NCBI GenBank assembly: GCA_946612455.1
Contig: CAMOER010000022.1
Coordinates: 1-40,396, forward strand
Direction: 5' to 3'
Source: UBA3305 sp002373555
Lineage (GTDB): Bacteria > Bacillota > Clostridia > Lachnospirales > Lachnospiraceae
DNA: 40,396 bases
Shown here: one piece after another, positions 14,462-22,754 of the stretch
Position numbering within the stretch: the first letter of the stretch is position 1
Layout: each line of letters begins with the position of its first letter
The notes under the pieces: model-generated
Seen by the model: only the letters and a program-made list of their open reading frames with translations
What the model was told of the DNA's origin: nothing
Databases searched by the model: none
Program-made: the position numbers and the translations under genes

Positions 14462-15214
14462 TGCGTTCTCATAACAGACCGTCTCCGTCTCCATCCGGTC
14501 GGTGCCCTTGATCCGCGCGATCTCATCCAGCACCAGCGGGATCTTTCCGGAATCATTCCTCTTTCCGCGGAACGGTACCGGCGTCAGATACGGGCAGTCC
14601 GTCTCCGTCAGCAGCTGTGCGAGCGGCGCCAGGGCGACGGTCTCCTTCAGTTTCTTCGCATTTTTAAATGTCACAACGCCGCCGACGCCGAGATAATATC
14701 CCATCTTCAGATATTCCCGCGCCATTTCCGGGCTGTAGGAATAACAGTGCATCACAAGCATCCCCTCCGGAATGCCGGCATTCCGGATGATGTCAAATGT
14801 ATCCTGTGCGGCCTCGCGGCTGTGGATCACGACCGGAAGCTGCAGTTCCTTTGCCAGATCCAGCTGGGCCATGAACCATTTTTTCTGGATCTCCCGTTCG
14901 GTCTTGTCCCAGTAATAGTCCAGCCCGATCTCCCCGAGTCCGATCACCTTCTCCCGCTGCAGTTCGCCGAAAAGCCATTCCAGGATCGTGTCTTTCTCCG
15001 CCTCCATCTCAAAGGTCTCATCCGGATGGAAGCCCAGGACCTCGTAAATAAAGTCCTGTGCGTCCGCAAGCTTATGCGTCGCTTCGATCGAGCTTTTTTT
15101 ATAACCGATATTGGCGATCGCCGCGATGCCGGCCTCCCGGAACGATGCGAACAGCGCTTCTCTGTCCGCATCGAAAGCCTCATCATCATAATGGGCATGC
15201 GTATCAAATATCAT
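14417..15214 (-). CDS. TatD-family metal-dependent DNase/hydrolase
   Basis: This 265-residue TIM-barrel hydrolase has the full TatD metal-ligand set: FDTHAHYDD (His6, His8), GLGEIGLDYY (Glu), VVIHSREA (His), MHCYS (His) and LTETDCPYL (Asp). Family members are 3'-5' exonucleases or deoxyribonucleases linked to DNA repair and quality control. Its ATG overlaps the arsR stop (ATGA), so translation is probably coupled. The C-terminus is odd: after the normal-looking NALRFY, the last ten residues (RLQEHYGMSS) are encoded by a probable repeat insertion. Without it, the protein would end NALRFYCK with a stop overlapping the rsmA ribosome binding site, more like other TatD proteins. Confidence 0.94.
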   Translation of the reverse strand: MIFDTHAHYDDEAFDADREALFASFREAGIAAIANIGYKKSSIEATHKLADAQDFIYEVLGFHPDETFEMEAEKDTILEWLFGELQREKVIGLGEIGLDYYWDKTEREIQKKWFMAQLDLAKELQLPVVIHSREAAQDTFDIIRNAGIPEGMLVMHCYSYSPEMAREYLKMGYYLGVGGVVTFKNAKKLKETVALAPLAQLLTETDCPYLTPVPFRGKRNDSGKIPLVLDEIARIKGTDRMETETVCYENALRFYRLQEHYGMSS

Positions 15215-15516
15215 TCCAGTATATGCTCCATTCCCTGCGCGATCACCGAACGCACATGATCGTCATCCAGACTGTAGTAGATCTGCTTTCCGTCGCGTCT
15301 TGCCTTGACCAGCCGGTTCTGCTTCAGGATCCGCAGCTGGTGGGAAATGGCGGACGGCGTCATGGAGAGCACTTCCGCCAGATCCGTGACGCACGTCTCC
15401 TCCGCAGCCAGTGCGGAAAGGATCCGTATTCTTGTGGAATCTCCGAAAGCCGCGAAGAATTCCGCAAGGGCATTGCAGACATCCTCCGGCGGAAGCAGTG
15501 CATTTCTTTCGGCCAT
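15211..15516 (-). CDS. ArsR/SmtB-family metal-sensing repressor
   Basis: This 101-residue winged-helix protein has LAEFFAAFGDSTRIRILSAL (alpha-1/2), a recognition helix TPSAISHQLRILKQNRLV and a wing ARRDGKQIYYSL. Known ArsR-family sites can be looked for. The alpha-3 region has only one Cys (TCVTDL). The alpha-5 helix has Asp85-x-His87, then His98 and Glu101, matching the D-x-H-x10-H-x2-H spacing of SmtB/CzrA zinc sensors with Glu as the last ligand. Its ATG overlaps the RND stop codon (TAATG), and it in turn overlaps tatD. It probably represses its own operon, including the exporter. Zinc specificity is inference. Confidence 0.9.
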   Translation of the reverse strand: MAERNALLPPEDVCNALAEFFAAFGDSTRIRILSALAAEETCVTDLAEVLSMTPSAISHQLRILKQNRLVKARRDGKQIYYSLDDDHVRSVIAQGMEHILE

Positions 15517-18500
15517 TACAGTACCTCCATATCATCAAGCGATTCCAGATCACCCAGATCGACTGTGGTTACCTTCTTCCTGTAGAATATATCATAAAGC
15601 ACAGGCACGATAAAGAGCGTCATCAGCGTGGCATAAGCCAGACCGCCGATCGTGACGATCGCCATGCCGCGGCCCATCGTCCCCTGGAAACCGGTATCCA
15701 GCGCCATGGTCAGCATGGCGAAGATCGTGGTGAGCGCAGTCATCAGGATCGGACGCATCCTGCGCTTTCCGGTCTCGACAAGCGCTTCCCGGCGGTCCAT
15801 GCCGGACAGCCGCAGCTGGTTCGTATAATCGACGAAAACGATGCCGTTGTTGACGACAACGCCCGAGAGCACCAGGAATCCGAGCATCGCGACCATGGAG
15901 ATCTCCTCGCCGGACAGAAGGATCGCCAGCAGACCGCCGGTAAATGCCAGCGGAATCGTAAAGATCACGATGAAGGGCGACAGCAGGCTCTGGAACTGCG
16001 CGACCATGATCAGGTAGATGAAGACGCAGGCGAGCGCGATCATCTTCAGGATATCCCGAATGGAATTTATGACGCTTTCCGTCTCCCCGCCGATGCTGAC
16101 TTCATACCCCGCCGGTGCGGAATAGCCCTCCAGCTTCTCGGAGACCTGACGGGACAGCAGGGTGGTGTTGTAGCCTTCCTTCGTTTCCGCCGTGACATGA
16201 ATGAAACGGCTCTGGTTCTCTCTGACGATATTACCGACGCTGACGCCCTCCGCCAGTGTCGCGAACTCGCTCAGCGTATGATATTCAGTCTGCTCCTTTC
16301 CGTCGTCGTCCGTCGTCGTGGACTCGAACTCGAGATCCATGACATTGTCCATATTCAGAAGGTGCGTCTCATCCAGGATATGGACTTCGTATTCGCCTTC
16401 ATCGGCCAGCAGCGTGGTCGTGGTCTTGTCCGTTGCAAGCTCTTCGGCCAGTCTCTGATAGACCTGGGCGACCGTCAGATTATAACGCATCGCCTTTGTC
16501 TTGTTGACCAGGATCCGGTAGGTCGGGCTGCCGGCTTCCTGGGCATTGGATACATTCTCGAAGCCCTCGATCCCGTTCAGGATCTCCATCATGTCCTCGC
16601 TGATCTTGACGAGGACATCCAGATCCCGTCCGGAGATGCCGATATCCATGCGGTTCCCGGTGAGGGCGCTCATATCCATATTGGAGGTGGCGACAGTGTA
16701 CTCCCAGTCGGAGCCGGCGAAGTATTCGTCCACCTTATCCGCGATCTTCGTATTGTCATCTCCCGCTTCCTGATCCAGAAGCATGTAGATGCTGAACTGC
16801 GTGCTGTTTCCGGAACCGCCGCCGGTCAGCATGGAAATGCCGGCCGCGCCGTCCATGATGCCGACGCTCTCAACGCCTTTGACCTGCATCATGGCTTCCA
16901 TGAAACGGTCCGCCTCGGCATAGGCCGTATCTCTGTCCGTATCCTCCGGCGCCGTCATGGTCATGCTCATCTGCATACCGCCCATGTCAGGCAGCATCAC
17001 AAGTCCGATATTCATGACTTCTCTCGCACAGTACACCATCAGCCCGACGGCGATCGCGACCGGAATGATCTTGAAGCGCAGACAGAATTTCAGTACTGCG
17101 CCATAGGCTTTCATCACCAGATCGAACAGCTTATGGGGCCGTTCATGTACATTTTTCAGCGCAGTGGCGCTCATGGAAGGCACGAGCGTCATGGCAACGA
17201 TCAGGCTGGCGGCCAGGCTGTACGCGATCGTCAGGCCCATATCCGTAAACAGCTGTCTGGTCAGACCGTCCGTGAAGACGATCGGCAGGAAGACGCAGAC
17301 CGTGGTCAGGGTCGAAGAGGTAATGGCTGCCGCCACCTGCATGGTCCCCTTTACGGCCGCTCTGGCGGCCGGCACGCCCAGGCTCCGCATTCTATAGATG
17401 TTCTCCATGACGACGATGGAGTTGTCGACCAGCATGCCGACGCCAAGTGCAAGTCCCGAAAGAGAGATGATATTCAGCGTTACGCCGGTAAAGTACATCA
17501 GTACAACAGCAAACAGCAGGCTGAAGGGAATACTGATCGCCACGACCAGTGTCGGCCGGGGATCCTTCAGGAAAACGATCAGCACGATGATCGCAAGCAG
17601 CGCACCCCACAGCAGGTTCTTGATGACGGCATCCACAATCAGATAAATGTATTCACCCTGGTCCATCAGATTGGTGAAATGCAGATCCGGATACTGCTCC
17701 TGCAGCTCCTTCAGCGCAGCATTGACGGTATCGGAAACAGCAGTCGTACCGGCCGTGCTTCCCTTGGTCACGCTGATCATCAGCGCACGGTTCGCATTGA
17801 CCTTCGCATAGCTGTCCTCCGCATCATCGGTCAGTTCCACATCGGCAATATCCCGTACCCGGATATCGCCGATATCATCGATATGCGTCAGTACAACATT
17901 TTCAATATCACTGATGCTGGCGAACTGCTCGCCGACTTTCAGAAGAACATCGATGCCGTCGCTTCCGGCGACATAACCGGCCGGCATGTCAAAGTTCTGC
18001 GCAGTGATCAGCTGCGAAAGCGAATCCAGTTTCAGCAGGGCATCCAGATTGGCGGCAGAGAGCGCGCTCTCCTTCGCATCAGCCAGTTCTTCCTCTGCAT
18101 CATCGAGCTGCTTTTCACCGTCCTCGATCTTTGTGCGGCCTTCCTCGATCTGGGTCTTTCCGGCAGCGATCTGCGCCTGGTAAGCACCGAATGAGGCCGC
18201 CGCGGAGATCTTCCCGGCTTCGACCTCTTCATACTGATCCATTGCATCCTTGACGGATTTGTTGACCGCATCAAGCGTGGCCTTCGCGACCGTGATCTCC
18301 GTCTTGAGATTGCCGAGCTCGATATCGATCTCGGGGATCCGGACATCGTGTCCTTCCTGCAGCCTGGTCAGATTCTCCAGTGAAAGCTGTTCCGCCGCTT
18401 CTTCCTGTCCCGCCTGCTCCAGGACCCCCTGCAGGGCGAACAGCTTCTCGGCATTATTTTCCAGCGCGTCATCGATATTCTTCGGCAGGGAACGGATGGT

Positions 18501-19598
18501 CGCCTCGACGGTCTCCAGCGGTTCCGCAAAGCCTTCCATGCCCTTCAGCTGCTCCCACAGCGCATTGACCGTATCGGTATCCTTCGCCTTGACTTTTTCC
18601 GGCAGCGAAAGCATGGTCCTGGTCTCCTCGTCGAACGAGGACAGAATGGTATTGAGCGTCTCGGCTTTCATGCTGGCCGTCATCTGGCTGCGCATTTCCT
18701 TCAGCGAGGAATTCACCTGTTTATAGGCTTTGTTCAGTTCTTTCTTTTCGGTCTTCAGCGCTTTCTCGTTGGCAATGAGGGCGTTGTAATTGGCTTCATA
18801 GGCTTTCTGCGTTGCGACCGCCTCATCCAGGAGTTTGGAGTACTTCGCCAGTTCTCCCGTTGACTTGCTCTGCTGTTTTTTCAGTTTCTTTTCCTGCGAT
18901 TCGATATCGGATTCGGCATCATCCAGCTCGTCCTTTGCATCCTCCAGATCCGCTCTGGCATCGGCGATCTCCTGCTCCGACTCTGCCATCTTGTCCAGCA
19001 CCTTATCCCGGAGCTTCCCGTTGATCTTGTCGATCTTGTCCTGGTTGAGGCGTACCTCGACACGCTGTTCGACACCGCCGGAGATATCCACGCTCGCCAC
19101 GCCGTCCTGACGCTCGATATACGGAACGACCGTTTCCTCGGCGAAATCGGTGAGCTCATAGATATCCATGCCCTCGACATCCATCGTGACCATCATCGTG
19201 GCCAGGAGGTCGGGTGAGATCTCCAGAAGGATCGGTGCGGCCGCCTCCTCCGGCAGCTCCAGCATATCGAGCTGGGAGGAGAGCTTGACCATGGCGGAAT
19301 CCATATTGGTGTCATCCTCAAATTCCAGCATGACAACGCTGGCATTCTCTCTGGATGTACTGTTGACATTCACCACGCCGTTCACGGTGCCGAGACCTGA
19401 TTCGAGCACCTCCGTCACAGAGCTCTCGACCCGCTCGGGGGAAGCGCCCGGATAGGAAGTGATCACGACAACATAGGGAAGCTCAATGGGGGGCAGCAGG
19501 TCCGTGGTCATCTCGGTAAAGCTGACATAACCAAGAACGAGCACCATGATCACGCCCACGAGCACGGTAAACGGTCTTTTTACGCTGAATTTTGCCAT
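15516..19598 (-). CDS. RND (HAE1-like) efflux permease with large coiled-coil insertion
   Basis: This 1360-residue transporter (AcrB-type proteins are about 1030-1050) shows the normal RND layout: FSVKRPFTVLVGVIMV opening helix, LPPIELPYVVVITSYPGASPE porter start, a first block of membrane helices with LALGVGMLVDNSIVVMENIYR (proton-relay Asp), repeat-two porter, and a final helix block with TMGRGMAIVTIGGLAYATLMTLF. Between DKIDKIN (about 195) and LDSLSQLITAQNFDMPAG (about 525), where RND proteins have only a short stretch, lie some 330 residues. Much of this is heptad-rich and charged (for example DARADLEDAKDELDDAESD, DGEKQLDDAEEELADAKES). That is the docking-domain position. No membrane-fusion protein gene is adjacent. 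The start at 19598 has GAGGAGA 9 nt upstream. Substrate unknown; likely control by the coupled arsR. Confidence 0.92.
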   Translation of the reverse strand: MAKFSVKRPFTVLVGVIMVLVLGYVSFTEMTTDLLPPIELPYVVVITSYPGASPERVESSVTEVLESGLGTVNGVVNVNSTSRENASVVMLEFEDDTNMDSAMVKLSSQLDMLELPEEAAAPILLEISPDLLATMMVTMDVEGMDIYELTDFAEETVVPYIERQDGVASVDISGGVEQRVEVRLNQDKIDKINGKLRDKVLDKMAESEQEIADARADLEDAKDELDDAESDIESQEKKLKKQQSKSTGELAKYSKLLDEAVATQKAYEANYNALIANEKALKTEKKELNKAYKQVNSSLKEMRSQMTASMKAETLNTILSSFDEETRTMLSLPEKVKAKDTDTVNALWEQLKGMEGFAEPLETVEATIRSLPKNIDDALENNAEKLFALQGVLEQAGQEEAAEQLSLENLTRLQEGHDVRIPEIDIELGNLKTEITVAKATLDAVNKSVKDAMDQYEEVEAGKISAAASFGAYQAQIAAGKTQIEEGRTKIEDGEKQLDDAEEELADAKESALSAANLDALLKLDSLSQLITAQNFDMPAGYVAGSDGIDVLLKVGEQFASISDIENVVLTHIDDIGDIRVRDIADVELTDDAEDSYAKVNANRALMISVTKGSTAGTTAVSDTVNAALKELQEQYPDLHFTNLMDQGEYIYLIVDAVIKNLLWGALLAIIVLIVFLKDPRPTLVVAISIPFSLLFAVVLMYFTGVTLNIISLSGLALGVGMLVDNSIVVMENIYRMRSLGVPAARAAVKGTMQVAAAITSSTLTTVCVFLPIVFTDGLTRQLFTDMGLTIAYSLAASLIVAMTLVPSMSATALKNVHERPHKLFDLVMKAYGAVLKFCLRFKIIPVAIAVGLMVYCAREVMNIGLVMLPDMGGMQMSMTMTAPEDTDRDTAYAEADRFMEAMMQVKGVESVGIMDGAAGISMLTGGGSGNSTQFSIYMLLDQEAGDDNTKIADKVDEYFAGSDWEYTVATSNMDMSALTGNRMDIGISGRDLDVLVKISEDMMEILNGIEGFENVSNAQEAGSPTYRILVNKTKAMRYNLTVAQVYQRLAEELATDKTTTTLLADEGEYEVHILDETHLLNMDNVMDLEFESTTTDDDGKEQTEYHTLSEFATLAEGVSVGNIVRENQSRFIHVTAETKEGYNTTLLSRQVSEKLEGYSAPAGYEVSIGGETESVINSIRDILKMIALACVFIYLIMVAQFQSLLSPFIVIFTIPLAFTGGLLAILLSGEEISMVAMLGFLVLSGVVVNNGIVFVDYTNQLRLSGMDRREALVETGKRRMRPILMTALTTIFAMLTMALDTGFQGTMGRGMAIVTIGGLAYATLMTLFIVPVLYDIFYRKKVTTVDLGDLESLDDMEVL

Positions 19599-19667
19599 GC
19601 GGTCTTCTCTCCTCGCCAAGAAGTATATTGTTCATGCATGTCCGGCAGTCACACCGGCTGTCCGGAA

Positions 19668-20375
19668 TTACTGATTTTTGTTGACGATCCTGGTCTCGTA
19701 TGTTCGGTCCGCAAGATCGATGAAGCGGACGAACAGGGAAACCTTGTTGTCCTCGTTCAGATTCTTCCAGAGCAGATCAGTGTATTCGTCGATATCGCCT
19801 TTGATATCCACCTGTCTGGGCTCTCCGAAGAAGCTCGGCAGCGGTTCGGCGTTCTCCTGATAGGTATGGATGAAATGTCCTTCGCCGGCCTTCGCGCCGT
19901 CATAGGTGAAGGTATAGCGTCTGCAGATTTCCGGATCTCCGTCCGCGCTCTTCAGGATGGAAAGCGCATAGCACATTTTTCCGTCCTGCACATCGATCAC
20001 GCCGGAAATGCGGGGGGTATAGTTCGGCGCATCAGGCTCGAACTCCCTGCATCTTAAGGATTCTTCGAAAGTCTTTCCGGCTGCCATGCCGTCATAGATC
20101 GTATCCGTCTGATCGCCGTTGGTGACGATGGTATGCTGTCCGAGCACGCGGACCGGCGCATAGATGATCAGGCTCGGATCTTCCATCTTCGACGGATCAA
20201 AGGCTTCCGTACGGATGCCTTCCCCCTCGGTGACAAAAATGCGGTTCCTGCTGTTCGTGCTGCGGCCCATGATGAAATAGGCGGCTGCTGCGTGCTTTCC
20301 GTCTTCGCTCATCCCCAGAACAATCCCTCTGCCGGGATAGGAAAGCCGGTTCAGTTCTTCCTTCATGCTGATCAT
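19668..20375 (-). CDS. PurO-type IMP cyclohydrolase
   Basis: This 235-residue protein begins LNRLSYPGRGIVLGMSEDGKHAAAAYFIMGRS, resembling the single-domain IMP cyclohydrolase (PurO) that closes the purine ring, FAICAR to IMP, first known from archaea and also present in Clostridia. Later segments include YAPVRVLGQHTIVTNGDQTDTIYDG and PNYTPRISGVID, typical of that fold. It is not related to the C-terminal half of bifunctional PurH. The ATG at 20375 follows AGGAGG at 7 nt; the frame is open further upstream into the HAD gene, but that part is spurious. It is 31 nt downstream of the HAD phosphatase gene, and no other purine gene is nearby. Confidence 0.85.
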   Translation of the reverse strand: MISMKEELNRLSYPGRGIVLGMSEDGKHAAAAYFIMGRSTNSRNRIFVTEGEGIRTEAFDPSKMEDPSLIIYAPVRVLGQHTIVTNGDQTDTIYDGMAAGKTFEESLRCREFEPDAPNYTPRISGVIDVQDGKMCYALSILKSADGDPEICRRYTFTYDGAKAGEGHFIHTYQENAEPLPSFFGEPRQVDIKGDIDEYTDLLWKNLNEDNKVSLFVRFIDLADRTYETRIVNKNQ

Positions 20376-20406
20376 AAATAATCCCTCCTTGTATATTCTG
20401 CCGTAT

Positions 20407-21009
20407 TTACTGCAGAAGTTTCTCGATTTCCTGAAGCACCTGCTCTTCGGAAAAGATCTGTACGGCGTCCATGCCGACAGCCTTTGCTCCCTCGACATTT
20501 TCCTCTCTGTCATCAAAGAAAATGCAGTCCGCAGGATCCAGCCCGTACTTTTCGAACAGTGCCTGATAGATCTCCGGCTCCGGCTTGATCTTATGGATCT
20601 CATAGGAAATGACCGCGCCGTCGGCCAGTTCCCGGACGGGCGTATCTGCCAGATGCGTTTCGAACAGCCACTCGTTGTAATTGCTGAGCAAATAGATCTT
20701 ATAGCCGGCTTTCCGGAGCTCCCTGACCTTCTCCCAGACGCGCGGGCGCGGCACCGGCATCAGATGCGCATTGTCAATGAACCATCTGGAGAGCTCCCTG
20801 TACTGCGGGAATTTCTCTCCGTACCGCGTTACGATCTCGTCATTGGAGAGGATACCGATATCCAGTTCCTTCCAGAGCGGATCCGGAAAGATGCACATGG
20901 CGAAGTCAAACGCTTCCTGTTCGCTCAGACCGTGATCCTTCAGCATGGTCATCCAGTCATAGTCGATCAATACTCTTCCTATATCAAAAACGATGTTTTT
21001 ATATGTCAT
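20407..21009 (-). CDS. HAD-IA family phosphatase (YihX-like)
   Basis: This 200-residue HAD hydrolase has motif I FDIGRVLID (nucleophile Asp), an alpha-helical cap, motif II LLSNYNE, motif III with KIKPEPEIYQALFEKYG, and motif IV IFFDDREENVEGAKAVGM. The FDIG form of motif I and the overall length resemble YihX-like sugar-phosphate phosphatases. The ATG follows AGGAGG. It is first in an operon with the IMP cyclohydrolase, so a nucleotide or sugar phosphate is a possible substrate (inference). Confidence 0.9.
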   Translation of the reverse strand: MTYKNIVFDIGRVLIDYDWMTMLKDHGLSEQEAFDFAMCIFPDPLWKELDIGILSNDEIVTRYGEKFPQYRELSRWFIDNAHLMPVPRPRVWEKVRELRKAGYKIYLLSNYNEWLFETHLADTPVRELADGAVISYEIHKIKPEPEIYQALFEKYGLDPADCIFFDDREENVEGAKAVGMDAVQIFSEEQVLQEIEKLLQ

Positions 21010-21033
21010 GAAAAATGCCTCCTCGAAAAAGAT

Positions 21034-21062
21034 ATTTTACCATAGGAAAGCGATCCGTACAA
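21034..21062 (-). promoter_or_regulatory. Promoter for the HAD-IMP cyclohydrolase operon
   Basis: On the minus strand there is TTGTAC (21062-21057), a 17-bp spacer and TAAAAT (21039-21034) preceded by TGG (extended -10). It is about 25 nt upstream of the HAD start codon. Confidence 0.7.
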
Positions 21063-21119
21063 TAAACGAAACGGCGATTGGCATACTTTTTTATATTTGT
21101 ACAATTGAACAGATGTAAA

Positions 21120-21167
21120 ACGGGGACAGATTCCCGCCGGTGATCCCGGCAGAAAATCTGTCCCCGT
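21120..21167 (-). terminator. Long hairpin terminator after the cysteine synthase gene
   Basis: A 13-bp outer stem ACGGGGACAGATT / AATCTGTCCCCGT encloses an inner GCCGG/CCGGC hairpin. It lies 8 nt beyond the stop codon and is followed by a short T run on the minus strand. The GGGGACAG core is shared with the 29-nt repeat family, so it may be a distant relative of that element. Confidence 0.7.
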
Positions 21168-21175
21168 ATCTGTTT

Positions 21176-22108
21176 TTATTCTCCTGCGAACAGCGGCGTC
21201 GAGAAATATCGTTCCGCCGTATCCGGCAGCACGGTCACGACGGTCTTCCCCTCACCGAGTTTCCTGGCGAGCTTGATCGCCGCGCATACATTTGTCCCGC
21301 TGGAGATGCCGCACATCAGGCCCTCCTCGCTCGCGAGACGCTTCGCTGTCTCGATCGCTTCTTCATCCGTGATCACGCAGATCTCATCATAGATCTCTCT
21401 GTTCAGGATGTCCGGGATGATGCCGTCGCCGATGCCCATCTGCATATGCGTGCCGATGCTGCCGCCGGCGAGGATCGCCGCATTCTCCGGCTCCACGGCC
21501 CAGATGGTCATCGCCGGGTTCGCTTCCTTTAAGATCTCTCCGATGCCGGTGATCGTTCCGCCGGTGCCGATGCCGGAGCAGAATCCGTCGATCGGGCCGT
21601 CCACCTGGTCCAGGATCTCCTTTGCCGTGAATTTCCTCTGTGCCTGCGTATTGTTCGGGTTTTCGAACTGCTGCGGCACGAAGACCTGCGGATCATTCTC
21701 TTTCATCCGCAGTGCTGTATCCAGGCACTCCTGGATGCAGGCGCCGATATCGCCCGCATCGTGGATCAGCACCACTTCCGCGCCGTAATGCCGGATAAGC
21801 TTTCTCCGCTCTTCACTCACGGAATCCGGCATGACGATGATCGTACGATAGCCTCTGACGGCGCCTACAAGCGCCAGGCCGATCCCCTGATTTCCGCTGG
21901 TCGGCTCCACGATGATGCTGTCCTTATGAATCAGTCCTTCCTGTTCCGCCTGCTCGATCATGTTAAGCGCTGTTCTTGTCTTGATCGAACCGCCGACATT
22001 CAGGCCTTCGAATTTCACAAGGATGCGGGCGCTTCCGGCCTCCGCCATCCGGTTCAGTCTGACCATGGGCGTATGGCCCACGGCTCCCAATATATCATTG
22101 AAGATCAT
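21176..22108 (-). CDS. Cysteine synthase-family PLP enzyme
   Basis: This 310-residue fold-type II PLP enzyme has the overall features of O-acetylserine sulfhydrylase: HTPMVRL near the start, PLP lysine in VGGSIKTRTA (Lys43), substrate loop PTSGNQGIGLA, phosphate-binding GIGTGGTITG and late GISSGTN. Two changes stand out. The usual K-D-R after the PLP lysine is K-T-R, and the substrate loop has Gln where CysK has Thr (SGNTG). It may be cysteine synthase or a paralogue acting on another activated serine. It overlaps the end of rdgB by 14 nt, with GGGGG as ribosome binding site, and is the last gene before a terminator. I withhold the symbol cysK because of the loop changes. Confidence 0.82.
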   Translation of the reverse strand: MIFNDILGAVGHTPMVRLNRMAEAGSARILVKFEGLNVGGSIKTRTALNMIEQAEQEGLIHKDSIIVEPTSGNQGIGLALVGAVRGYRTIIVMPDSVSEERRKLIRHYGAEVVLIHDAGDIGACIQECLDTALRMKENDPQVFVPQQFENPNNTQAQRKFTAKEILDQVDGPIDGFCSGIGTGGTITGIGEILKEANPAMTIWAVEPENAAILAGGSIGTHMQMGIGDGIIPDILNREIYDEICVITDEEAIETAKRLASEEGLMCGISSGTNVCAAIKLARKLGEGKTVVTVLPDTAERYFSTPLFAGE

Positions 22109-22712
22109 AATTCCCCCTTACCCAGTCTTCGATCACGGGCCGGATCGCACGCAAGGCTCTTCCTCTGTGACTGATCTCATTTTTCTCTTCCGGCGAAAGC
22201 TCCGCTGTTGTCACGCCGCGCTCGGGCAGCAGAAAGATCGGATCGTAGCCGAAGCCGTTCTCGCCGGCCGGCTCGAATGCGATCCAGCCTTCCACGGTTC
22301 CTCTGGCGCTCGCTTCCGTTCCGTCCGGGAAGACCGCGCCGATCACGCAGACGAACCTGGCGCTGCGGTCATTCCCCTCTACACCATCGAGACGCTCGAT
22401 AATATATTGATTCTTGATCTCATAGGAGGTGTCTTCTCCCATGAATCTCGCGGAGAAGACGCCGGGCGCCTTGTCCATGTAATCGACCTCCAGGCCGGAA
22501 TCGTCCGCCAGGACGATATCGCCGCAGAGCTCGTGGACAGCGCGCGCCTTGATCATCGCGTTCGCTTCGAATGTATCGCCGTCTTCGACGATGTCGGCGG
22601 AGATGCCCGCTTCCTTCATGGAGAGGACGGGCAGGCCGATGTCGCCTAAGATCTCGCGGATCTCCTTCATTTTGCCTTCATTTCCGGTGGCAAAGATAAT
22701 ACGGTGTGTCAT
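22095..22712 (-). CDS. rdgB: XTP/dITP diphosphatase (Ham1/RdgB)
   Basis: This 205-residue pyrophosphatase removes non-canonical purine triphosphates (ITP, dITP, XTP) from the nucleotide pool. It shows IFATGNEGKMKEI at the N-terminus, LADDSGLEVD (catalytic Asp), GWIAFEPAGENGFGYDPIFLLP (short pieces) and ISHRGRALRA at the end, all in family order. Length is normal. The start has AAGGGG upstream. It follows the THUMP methyltransferase by 42 nt and overlaps the downstream cysteine synthase gene, so they are one operon. Confidence 0.95.
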   Translation of the reverse strand: MTHRIIFATGNEGKMKEIREILGDIGLPVLSMKEAGISADIVEDGDTFEANAMIKARAVHELCGDIVLADDSGLEVDYMDKAPGVFSARFMGEDTSYEIKNQYIIERLDGVEGNDRSARFVCVIGAVFPDGTEASARGTVEGWIAFEPAGENGFGYDPIFLLPERGVTTAELSPEEKNEISHRGRALRAIRPVIEDWVRGNYDLQ

Positions 22713-22754
22713 ATAACCCCTTTCGGCGCTGCCGCGCCACTTTCCCTGGTCGTT

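Noticed and set aside
15411..18194. Long plus-strand open frame opposite the RND gene
   Set aside because: This is a shadow of the RND coding sequence, with low-complexity His/Gln/Asp composition and no ribosome binding site.
19621..19667. Possible terminator between the IMP cyclohydrolase and RND genes (CCGGCAG.../CTGTCCGG)
   Set aside because: The stem needs a bulge and no T run follows; too weak to call.
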